A DNA stretch of 64,000 nt from Membranipora membranacea (taxonomy: Eukaryota; Bryozoa; Gymnolaemata; Cheilostomatida; Membraniporidae): assembly GCA_914767715.1 (NCBI GenBank), contig OU612074.1:3549501-3613500 (forward strand). The letters are read 5' to 3'. The notes under the pieces are model-generated. The model saw only the letters and a list, made by a program, of their open reading frames with translations, had not been told where the DNA came from and did not search any database. The position numbers and the translations under genes are program-made. Positions 48,086 through 58,991 of the stretch are shown in pieces; the stretch's first letter is position 1; every line of letters starts with the position of its first letter.

Positions 48086-50120
48086 AGAATTGTCTGACAA
48101 TTCTGTACAATTCTAGAATTGTCAGAAACTGACCTATATATCATTACCCAACCAGCAACCATTATTGTGTAATTAACCCTGCCTGCTAAATAAATTACTT
48201 TCATTATTGCTATTGTATAGTCGTAGTATAAGCCTTTACAGTTCTAGTCAATATCATACAACTGGATTGACATTGTATTCAATGAGTTTGTATTTAGATG
48301 ACCAGGCAAGATATGCTGTAATGAATAGATATTGCTGTGCAAGGTAGCATCAAAATCTATATTGCGGGAGGCCCAGGTTCAAATCCCCGCCGGGGCAAAT
48401 CTTTTCCTTTCGTTTCATCATGATGGAAAATGAAAGCATTCCATTCGAATTGTTGGCTCACAATTTTTGTAAGCACAGAAAACTTTTAGTAATGAGTATG
48501 ATGACCCGACAAAATGCTTATGTTCAACTCTTCTGTGTTGTACCATACCCTACGTTATATTTTGTGCAATCTGTTAATATTGGCAGCAACTGCATAAATA
48601 GAATACATCAGCTAAACAATGCTAGCAGAATTATCCGAAAACTTTGCTACTAATATAAATGTACAACATCGCTCCCAAGATGAGCGAGGAATTACTTTGT
48701 ATCAACTGTCCTACATGCCTAAGTGGAGAGAAGTGATAATATGTGAATGAGGCCATATTATCCACAGAACCACTAACTACTGGAAACATGCTGACTGATG
48801 CTAAAAAAACTCAAACTTGGTGTCACAGCAAGTAGTATGAGTACTGATTATTGGCATAGTCTAAACTACGCTCCTTGTGATTATTGAGAGTGAATGGCTT
48901 TCAGCTGTTTCTATTTGTTGGCCAAAGGTGCTCTGAGCATGGAGTTAGCTCTGAATGTTATGGTATGTGGGCTGAGGGAGGCAAAGGTAAATCAACTATC
49001 GTAAGCCTGGTATATATTCATTACCTGTCTGCAAAGGAGCTCTTGATGTTATACTATATCATTCCCAGCCATCTCAGTTATATGGTGTACAGGAAGCAAT
49101 TTTGGCATATTTCTTTCTCACTCTTGGATGGTAGTTCCCTAGTAGGTGTTGGCACTAGTACAGATAGTATTAAAATGTTAGACTAGTGGCAACACTGTTT
49201 AAGTAATAATTTTTAATCTGTCAGCTTGAGTGCCACAAGCAGGGAGGTTAGCCAATAACAGGCATAATTACATAATTACCTGGATATCTTTGTTGTCAAA
49301 ATTTTTAATTGTACAATAAAGTATAATTAACACTGTTTGTTAATCCTTCATACACATTCCATTGCACTTGTAACAAGTCATCATGACACACTTGTGGAAT
49401 CAGAGAGACAGGAGTTATTGTAAGCTGACCTAACTTCCTGTCTTTTGCTGCTGATAATGAATGCCGTGAGTTTTTAATTTCGCGAATATTCATTTTTATA
49501 ATGATGGTTGTTTGGGTGTAATTGCAATCATGAGCATTCTTTGTCAGAAGAGTGAGGGGCGGGAAGTTGTAACATTTTATGCAAAGAGCTGATAATTGTC
49601 CAAATTACATTTGTACATTTTTATCAAATTATTTCACCAAACTCTGCTTCAAAGCTCATCATTGTACAGAGTTATTATGTCAAGAATGAGATTGCCTCGC
49701 AAAAAAACCTTAAATTCTCTGGCGCCCTTATTCTCCAGTATTTACAAAAAGTTTCATTGATTTTCCACGCTTCTTGGTCAACTTCAAGAGTTGAGCCAGC
49801 ATTATATGATAATCTGTGTGTTTATCCACAGGGTTGTCCATTTTTAAATCTACTGGTACCTTATAAGTTCTTTGAAGGTCCCCTATGAATGCCAGTGTAA
49901 ACAAAATGAACATTCTTACTGTCTTACCTTGATTATGACTTCATGGGTAAATAACTTGGATACCAACAATACATCCAATTATGCTTGGCTAAGATGTTGA
50001 GGTCAATTGAAAGGTAAACAATTGGCAAATGACACTGTGAGAATCTTGTTCAAATTCAATAAGCTAATCTCATTGAAAATGATCAGGCAGATTAAACTGT
50101 ACATTGTAGCCATTAATTGA
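48086..50120 (+). repeat. Large inverted repeat, left arm
   Basis: About 2.03 kb that recurs as the reverse complement at 50429-52475, with a spacer of about 300 bases. The outer end carries a small hairpin (TCTGACAATTC/GAATTGTCAGA). Short open frames recur in both arms: 48420-48653, 48884-49186, 49493-49305 (minus) and 49913-49728 (minus), with counterparts on the opposite strand in the right arm. Divergence between arms is about 3-10 percent by eye. No domain is recognised, so I do not call genes. Confidence 0.85.
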
Positions 50121-50428
50121 ATTTTATGGTATATGAGTAGAGAGAAGCATGAGTAAATCAAACAGGCCTATCATTCAATGACACAATAGAACTCGTTTGT
50201 ACAGAATGTCTGGTGGTCACTGTAAATTCTAAATTCATCAATGCAGCCGATAATAATAATCTGAGAGCTTTGAAAGATAATCGGCCAAGAGGCTGTCCAG
50301 GCAATAATTTATCGCTTTCAAATTTAACAGCTGTAATGGCCCTGCAAGCCCCTAATCTGAATTTGTTGAAATGATTGGAATTTCAGGTTGATAGAACCTA
50401 TAACATACCAAACTCTTTGATGCATGCA

Positions 50429-52475
50429 ATTAATGGCTACAGTGTACAGTTTGATCTGTCTGTCTGATCATTTTCAATGAGATTAGCTTATTATTGAATT
50501 TGAACAAGATTCTTACAGTGCCTATTTGCCAATTGTTTACCTTTCACTTGACATCAACATCTTAGCCAAGCATATTTGGATGTATTGTTGGTATCCAAGT
50601 TATTTACCCATGAAGTCATAATCAAGATAAGCCAGTAAGAATGTTAATTTTGTTTACACTGGCATTCATAGGCGACCTTCAAAGAACTTATAAGGTACCA
50701 GTAGATGTAAAAATGGACAACCCTGTGGATAAACACACAGATTATCATATAATGCTGACTCAACTCTTGAAGTTGACCATGAAGCGCGGAAAATCAATGA
50801 AACTTTTTGTAAATACTGGAGAATAAGGGCGCCAGAGAATTTAAGGTTTTTTGCGAGGCAATCTCATTCTTGGCATAATAACTCTGTACAATGACGAGCT
50901 TTGAAGAAGAGTTTGGTGAAATAATTTGATAAAATTATACAAAAATAATTTGGACAATTATCTAGTATTTTGCATAAAATGTTACAACTTCCCGCCCCCT
51001 CACTCTTCCGTCAAAGAAGATCATGATTGCACTTACAGCCAAACAACCATCATTATAAAAATGAATATTCGCGAAATTAAAAACTCACGGCATTCATTAT
51101 CAGCAGCAAAAGACAGGAAGTTAGGTCAGCTTACAATGACTCCTGTCTCTCTGATTCCACAAGTGTGTCATGATGACTTGCTACAAGTGCAATGGAGTGT
51201 GTGTGAAGGATTAACAAACAGTGTTAATTATACTTAATTGGACAATTAAAAATTTTGACAACAAGGATATCAAGGTAGTTTTGTAATTATGCCTGTTATT
51301 GGCCAACCTCCCTGCTTGTGGCACTCAAGCTGACAGATTAAAATTTATTACATTAAACAGTGTTGCCACTAGTCTATCATTTTAATACTATCTGTACTAG
51401 TGCCAACACCTACTATAGGGGACTACCATCCAAGAGTGAGAGAGAAATATGCCAAAATTGCTTCCTGTACACCATATAACTGAGATGGCTCGGAATGATA
51501 TAGTATAACATCGAGATCTCCTTTGTAGACAGGTAATGAATATATACCAGGCTTACGATAGTTGATTTACCTTTGCCTCCCTCAGCCCACATACCATAAC
51601 ATTCAGAGCTAACTCCATGCTCAGAGCATCTTTGGCTAACAAATAGAAATAGCTGAAAGTCATTCACTCTCAATAATCACAATGAGCGTAGTTTAGACTA
51701 TGCCAATACTTGCTGTGACACCAAGTTTGAGTTTTTTTTAGCATCAGTCAGCATATTTTCAGTGGTCAGTGGTTCAGTGGAAAATATGGCCTCATTCACA
51801 TATCACTTCTCTCCACTTAGGCATGTAGGACAGCTGATACAAAGTAATTCCTTGCTCATCTGGTGAGCGATTTTGTACATTTTTATTAGTAGCAAAGTTT
51901 TCTGATAATTCTGCTAGCATAGTTTAGCTGATGTATTCTATTTATGCAGTTGCTGCAAATATTAACAGATTGCACAAAATATAACGTAGGGTACGGTACA
52001 ACACAGAAGAGTTGAAAATAAGTATTTTGTCGGGTCATCATACTCATTACTAAGAGTTTTCTGTGCTTGAAAATATTGTGAGCCAACATTTCGAATGGAA
52101 TGCTTTCAATTTTTATCATAATGAAACGAAAAGAAAAGATTTCCCCGACGGGGATTTGAACCTGGGCCTCCCGCAATATAGATTTTGATGCTACCTTGCA
52201 CAGCAATATCTATTCATTACAGCATATCTTGCCTGGTCATCTAAATACAAACTCATTGAATACAATGTCAATCCAATTGTATGATATTGACTAGAACTGT
52301 AAAGGCTTATACTATGACAGTACAATAGCAATAATGAAAGTAATTTATTTAGCAGGCAGGGTTAATTACACAATAATGGTTGCTGGTTGGGTAATGATAT
52401 ATAGGTCAGTTTCTGACAATTCTAGAATTGTACAGAATTGTCAGACAATTCTTGGGTATGAAACGCAGTGAACTG
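50429..52475 (-). repeat. Large inverted repeat, right arm
   Basis: Reverse complement of the left arm. The best preserved paired frame is 50641-50826, 61 codons and open in both arms (MLILFTLAFIGDLQ start, KLFVNTGE end). By direct comparison the two versions differ at six bases, four of which change the residue, which looks neutral rather than selected. Confidence 0.85.
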
Positions 52476-52513
52476 TCTCATATCTATGAAGCAAAAATCA
52501 TTGGAGTATCACA

Positions 52514-53370
52514 ATGAAGTATCCCAGACTACTCAAGCCGACTGAAGCCTCCAAAGCTGCGAATGTCGCCACAACACAACCAGCTGTGTCCGTAATCAAG
52601 GCTGTGCTGCTGCTATATAACAATCTTCTAACTCAGAGACAAACTAGGAACTATACCAGTAACAGTGAAAGTGAGAAGGTGAAAAATGGATATGAATGTG
52701 GTAGCAATAGCTGTGGTGGTAGCAGTAGTGGATTATATGTAACAGACTTTGACAGGTGTGGTAAGTCACATATGAGTACTGCTTGTTGTGCTTATGGTCG
52801 GACTTGTAGGGGCTATGGGGAGACTAGACACTATCGGTCCTGCTGTCTCTGGTAGTGCTGGAGCTCGGACTTGTGATGGAGCCGCCGCTGTTGCGGGAGG
52901 TTCTACACAATAGCAATCAGCGGGCCTTGTCTGTGTTGGCTGTTTAGGTTCGCTGTTCAAATGTTTTGTTCAGGTTTCCTTTGGAGGACGCAACAAACAG
53001 GCTTTGCTAGACACAGGGGATCAATCAGTCATCATATATCACAACAAAATTATCAGAAAATATTATTCCTAATAACTATCAGTTTTTATTAGTCACATGT
53101 AACACTCCCACTGTCAGTAGTGTAGGGAATATTGAGATTCTCATCAGGTATTAGGTATTGAAGAGCTAGATTTTAACGTAGGTTATTTTAGCTGTTCTCA
53201 AATAATTCACGTCGCTGATTTTATGAGATACGATATAGTATTAGGTTAGATTTTATGGAATCACATAATAGATGTATAAAATATAACAATAGTGAGTTTA
53301 ATTTGTATTTAGAGGGACAATTTGATAACATAATACTAGCTGGAAATTCCATAGGCTGAAAACTCTCTCT
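52514..53370 (+). mobile_element. LTR retrotransposon gag-protease fragment
   Basis: A 113-codon frame at 52514-52855 ends in a degraded CCHC zinc-knuckle region (about 52760-52850, with CGKSHMSTAC and GETRHYRSC; one cysteine position reads tyrosine). Shortly after, about 52985-53060, comes a retropepsin-like aspartic protease start (ALLDTGDQSVI), then a stretch near 53220-53290 resembling the DIVLG-x-DF motif that closes such proteases. Stops and frameshifts interrupt it. No reverse transcriptase, integrase or long terminal repeats are seen, so it is a dead fragment, probably Ty3/gypsy-like. Confidence 0.55.
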
Positions 53371-53766
53371 GCTTCAAAGATGATGATAGGCTGCACAAAT
53401 TTTGGGCGCCTGCTATATAAACTAACAAGGTAGAGAATGGGTGCAAAGCCATTCATACAATAACCAGGTTTCTGTTGTTTTCATAAACTCGGGTAATAAT
53501 CTGGACAGTTCAAAGGAGACGCAAGATCATTGAGCTTTAATGCCAAACTCTGAATACTTAGATGACAAAAAAAGTACTGCAAGATTTGTTATTTCGACAT
53601 TGCATGATTTTCCAGCAGTTACTTTACTCTACGTCTGAAACCAATCAGTCAGCACCTATACTAAGACCTCGCAAACAACAGAGCACATCCGGCTAGGCCA
53701 AACCTTCTACAAGCTTGTTACCAGATGGTCGCATCATTCTGAATGTTAAGTTTTTGTTAAGTTAAT

Positions 53767-56700
53767 TTGCCTTACAAATACAAACCATGCCCCCCTGTTA
53801 TCAGACCTGGAACGTTTAATGACTTATGGCTTGCCACATTGCTGAAACCTTCTACGAAGAAGTTCGCGATTACTCTACAAGTACCAAGTAAGTACCAAGT
53901 AGGTATTGTCCATCTAAATATAAGATCTTTGCCTAAACATTTTGATGAGTTCAGACTAACTCCTGATTTGGTCAATAATGACATAATCTGTTTTTCGGAA
54001 ACTTGATTTAATGGCTCTCATTATGACAACAATTTTCAACTACCTGGTTATGTATATCGATTCGTAAGGATAGGGGTTTGACTTCATGTGGTGGCGGGCT
54101 GACTGTTTATGTTAAACAAAACATAAAATTCGAAAAAGTTGATTTGACTTCGTGATGTGGGACCGAAGTTCTATGCATCGAAATTGTCATTGCTGAGTCG
54201 AGATTTTGTTTGGTCCTTGTTTACAATCCACCTTGTGCTGCAAGCACCGATGTTTCCTGTAATTTTGAAAAGCCATTGGATACTCACAATTTACGAAAGC
54301 CAACTGTAATTATAGGTGATTTTAACATTGACTAGTCCGGTAATTCACAAGCTAAAGAAAATCTTGAAACCTTTATGAGACTTCATCAATATGAACAGCT
54401 TGTTAGAGAGTATACTAGATGTATGAAAGATTCAAATACTACAATCGACTTACTTTTCTCAAATGTTCAAAATTTAGTACCTGAACACAAAGTTATAAAA
54501 AGTGATATCAGTGATCATTTTGCAATTCAAATGAAAGTTTATCTAAAAAGGCCTAAGGCCGGCTTTTCTTATGTCACTAAGCGAGATTTCAGAAATGTTG
54601 ATGATCTTTAGTTTTTTTAATAGTGCGAAATCTCCAGATTATAATATTGTAGAGAATGTTCACTGTGTTCACGAAGCAGCAGATATTTTAGAATCAAAAA
54701 TAGAATTATTGGTGGAGCAGTTTGCACCATCTAAAACCCAACGCTTAAAGCAGAAAAACAATCTTTGTTGGAAGTGTCCAGTGGCATCTAAACTAACAAG
54801 CCTTAAAAAAGATGCATTTCAAAAGTTTGTTGAGACGGGATTTGATAAAAATTCCACTGCCTGGGAGTATTATTGTTTAATCCGTAACAAGGCAACAAAT
54901 GCAGTAAGAGATGCCAAAAAGCGAGCAATGAGAGCAGTTCTTAATGATACAACATTAGACCAATGGCAAAAAATCAAAATTTTGTCATTCATGTCATTCA
55001 AGAAATTGAATCTGAAAATTGCACCACTTCTGGAAGCCCAGTGATCGCTGAATGTCTAAATAGGTATTTTTCTAGCATTGGTGCCAATCTCATCAATGAA
55101 GATTCTAAACTATTGTCCAACAAAAGTTACTCAGGCTTTGATAATGATGAAGCTTTCAGTTTTTTCAAGAAATTACATCGAGTGAGGTGTCTAAATATCT
55201 GCAAACATTGATATCACGTAAAACTGGGGGATTAAATCAGATCCCTGCCTTTATTTATAAAATCCTGGAGCCTTTGCCCAATATTAAGTAAAGTCCTAGA
55301 AAAAACAATAAATTACCAAATTTGTGATTACCTGGAAATTAATGATCTAATAGCCTCTCGCCAATCTGGTTTCAGAAATGGAACATCCACTGATCAAATT
55401 TTAACTCAACTAGTCAACAAATTTCGTTCCCTGCTGTCAAAGCACAAGTCAAAATTTGTCACAGTTTCTGCACTTGATATCCGTAAAGCTTTCGATTGCG
55501 TAAACCATAAGATCCTTGCCAGTAAACTGTTAACGAGTTTCAATTTCCACTCTAATGCGTCAAATTTAATTAAAAATTATCTTTCAAGTCGAGAGCAGGC
55601 CATGAAAGTTAATGGTTGTGTATATGAATGCAGTCGAGTAATAACTGGTGTGCCGCAGGGGTCTGTACTTGGACCCCTGCTGTTTATCATGTTTATTAAC
55701 GATCTGATGGAGCTCAAAAATTGTTATCTATATGCTGATGACTGCCTACTAGTCACCAGTGGGGAAAACCCAGACATTTCCACAAAACTTATGGAAAAAA
55801 GCATCCATCAAGCATCCAGTTGGTACAGTGAGAATTGCCTTGTTCTAAACAGCGGTAAAACGGATGTCATAACCATTTCCAATAAACGTAACATCAAACC
55901 TCCGGAACTTAAATTTGACCAATCTCATTTTCAAACAATCAGACAAAATTAAGTACTTAGGTGTGATTCTTGATAACAAATTAAATTTTAAATCCCATAC
56001 CAGTAAAATTAAACAAAAACTTTATCCAATAGTCACCAACTTTCAACATAATAGAAAATTCCTGACACCTAAATTAGCTAAGCTTTGGTACATTGGACTT
56101 ATACATTCTAATCTGGAATACAGCTCTCCTGTTGTACTTACCACAAACGACTATGTCAAGAAAGAATTTTTTAAAATTGAGAACAGATGTATGAAAATTA
56201 TAGACTATAACAGTTCTAAAGATAATACTCGAAAGGCCTACAACATCCCTGTTTTAACTTTGCGTTTCGAATATTTGTATCTGCTGACGTTTTATAAAGT
56301 TGTTAATAGTTTAGTCCCAATAATTGATACCAATCTGCTCCCCGAGAACTTAACTAGTGAAACTCGGCTTGCTAAAAGTTCTGGGTTCAGACTATCCAGT
56401 GAAAATTTTAGATTTGCTTTAGCTAATATCGGTGCTCAGAAGTTTAACGAATTACCCAATCATGTTAAGCTGAGTCAATCCCTTGCTGCATTCAAAACTG
56501 CCACTCGGAGCCATGTCCTCAAACTTCTCAATTAATGAGTCAGTTCTTATCATTTCATTTTAGCCTACTGCTACATTGTTCTAACTTTTCTTTACCTAGC
56601 TATTGTGTATTAATTTGTGTAATATTTTACTGCTAACTAATGTCTGCGTGTACTTTGTAATTTTACCTGTCATTGTTCTTGATTTTTAGTTACATGTCTT

Positions 56701-56790
56701 TTTAATTCTACACTATAGTTTTATCAATTTTTCTGTTTTCTGGATACAAGTCCTAAGGACCTATTCTTCTCCAGAATAAACATGGAATAT
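53767..56790 (+). mobile_element. CR1/jockey-like LINE, nearly full length but decayed
   Basis: The endonuclease begins near 53900 (HLNIRSLPKHFDEF, DIICFSET) and continues with GDFNID (about 54317) and SDHFAI (about 54510). Reverse transcriptase follows: SGFRNGTSTDQIL (about 55368), LDIRKAFDC (about 55474), GVPQGSVLGPLLF (about 55647), YADD (55731-55742) and YLGVILDNKLNF (about 55951). The C-terminal frame closes at 56535. The frame is broken by stops at about 54004, 54610, 55045 and 55950 and by an apparent deletion near 55275 that removes the early finger motifs. It belongs to a different family from the LINE at 28 kb. The 3' end lies near 56780. Confidence 0.85.
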
Positions 56791-56799
56791 ATAATATCA

Positions 56800-57896
56800 A
56801 AGGACACACCTTACCTATTGTAAGATAACAGAAAACGAATTCATTTTGGCACCCCATGTATCAGGATGCGGCCAATTATTCCAGGAAGGGAATGAAAAAC
56901 CGAAATTTGAAGAAAAAAGAAGACAGCAAACGAAAATAAGATGGAATTTGTGTTTGGTTTGAAGCAATGTTAATTGGGAAGAGAAAAGTCAATTCCTGAG
57001 AATAAATTAATTACGTCACAATCAACTCTTATTTCCAGCATTATAACTATCATACTATTATTCAAGTAAATAACCATAATAATTATCACTAAAATCATAA
57101 TTACCATTATAATTAACATAAGTATCATTTTAGGCATCATTTCAAGACTTTTAGATTAGATTGGGAAACCTTGATACAGGCTTGAGTAAATTAAAGGCCA
57201 ACATCCAACAATTTGATTAGGCGAGGCATGAGGACATGATTATTTAGCGGATAGGACTAAATAACAAACATTAGATATTTGAATTGATATGATATCAGTG
57301 ATATCATATCAACAGCCAACCATGTAGGCTTAGCATAGCATTACCTGTACCGGGAGGGTACTTATCAATAGCAGGCTTAAAAAACGCCAGTGATAATTTG
57401 TTAACAGATAGCAGTTAACAATAAAAATCATTAGTCGCGTGACCTTTAGCCAATCTTATTTAGGAGTTGTGATGCCATGATGATGCTCACCTGTGTCTGG
57501 GGATGCTAAGTGTTGGTGCTCCTGCCTGTGGATCGTGGATTGGGCATTTGGACTGATCACCCATTTTTTGATACATACTGGGCCTGCGGCTTGTGACCTG
57601 TGTGGGAACTCCTGTTGCAGCGGGGCCTCCCTCATGTCGGGGGATTGTGTAGTGGTTTGTCTTCTTGTGCCGCTGCATTGCCGGCTGTGGTACGATAGGC
57701 ATTCCTTGTACGTGACTTATTATATCTTGTTTTTTTAAAGTATGTTTGTATCATGCAATACCAGTATTTTACACTATACCATTTTTAGTGAAATAGTCTT
57801 AACACAACTTGTTTTGAAACTTTATCAGAGTTTTATTTTGACATAATTTGAGTTTAATTTCCAGAGACCAATTTTGATCAAGAAAGAAGGGGCAAA
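56800..57896. other. Stretch without supported gene
   Basis: It holds a perfect palindrome at 57283-57311 and a GC-richer island at about 57470-57720 that stands out from its surroundings but shows no recognisable RNA or protein. Confidence 0.4.
57283..57311. repeat. Perfect 29-base palindrome
   Basis: Fourteen-base arms (TTGATATGATATCA and its complement) surround a single G. Confidence 0.85.
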
Positions 57897-58136
57897 TATC
57901 GTATGAATAGTTTTTACAATTTATAACCTCAACCAAAACCTCAAAATCATTTTACATCTATATGCATGCTTTATAACATTCAATAGAACAAGAATCAGTT
58001 GGTCTTAAACCATAAACAAGACAACACGTTTAATTCAACCTCTCACTATAAGCTACATCCCCATTCAAATGATTCTATAATAATCAAACACCGCATCAGT
58101 CCACATTCAACATAGACAACAAACAACAATATCATA
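57897..58136. repeat. 240-bp direct repeat, right copy
   Basis: Direct partner of 47567-47803. Confidence 0.85.
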
Positions 58137-58985
58137 CCATCTTCAGTATTCTGCTTAAGCCTGGTACCCATCAACTGCATAACTGTCCCAGGAACTCATC
58201 TGCGATCATGCACGACCACTTGCGCATTGCTGTGATTGATGGGTACAAAATACACAGAGATCGTGCGTTTACAAATACCTTCGCACGAAAGTAGAATTGA
58301 TTCTACTTTTGTGCGATATGTTGTGTGATATGTTGTGCTGCATTTTGTGGTACCCACAAATTCTTTAATGATTGCCAGTGCAAAATCTTAAAAATTCCTG
58401 AGATTAAAAAAGCACATTGGTGGGTACAAGGCTTTATTGTACAGCACAAAGTTTGTTCCTTTATCAAGAGCAGCTACCTTGTATGTTAACCTTGATCAAA
58501 ACAACGCGAAGTTTGATGAGAACAGTAGAAGCTACAAAACGAACTAAAATGCAGGAAATGTTTATCAGGAAGAATCAGCTTAAAACCAAAACTCAGCACC
58601 TGATGTTTCAGATTTCAGAGATTTTTGTTACAAAAACTTTGGGTATCTCACTCATGAATAGCACAATTGAAATCTAAGTCAATCAACTCCAAAGAAAATA
58701 AGGTTTTTAAATAGTCTTTGTTATTCGGCTCCTTAGATCAAGTGTTTATCAACAGCTTCCTTAGAACTGAATTCACCTTAGTGAAGAACTCATTTTGTTG
58801 TCTGGACTCAACTGCATCACAAGCAAAATGTGTCGGTGAGTTTGCAACTTACTGTCACAAAATCAGATTTTAATGACTTGATAGGATAGTGTGAAGTATT
58901 CATTTGCATAGGTCAGTTCAATCATTCATTTATTTCAAGTTTTGCTCTGTCATTTGACTTTATTTCCTATTTCGTTGTCGATTTC
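58137..58985. other. Region upstream of the collagen gene
   Basis: A hairpin TCGCACGAAAGTAGAAT/ATTCTACTTTTGTGCGA lies at about 58280-58316. An acceptor-like TTTCAG just before the start codon at 58992 suggests a noncoding leader exon upstream, but no TATA box was found. Confidence 0.4.
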
Positions 58986-58991
58986 AGAAGT

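Noticed and set aside
48326-48400. tRNA-like 3' half (GGTTCAAATCCCCGC) in both arms of the inverted repeat
   Set aside because: The B-box-like sequence is convincing, but there is no matching acceptor strand or A box and two T-stem pairs fail, so it is not a tRNA gene.
48086-52475. Inverted repeat as a fold-back assembly artefact
   Set aside because: The arms differ by substitutions and small indels throughout, which a single-molecule chimera would not produce.
52766-52960. Minus-strand Pro/Ala/Thr-rich open frame
   Set aside because: It is antisense to the zinc-knuckle and pre-protease part of the gag fragment, which explains the sequence better.
47567-58136. 240-bp direct repeats as long terminal repeats of the gag-protease fragment
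   Set aside because: Homology runs past any TG...CA boundary, the flanks show no short target duplication, no primer-binding site is seen, and the enclosed DNA is a mixture of unrelated elements.
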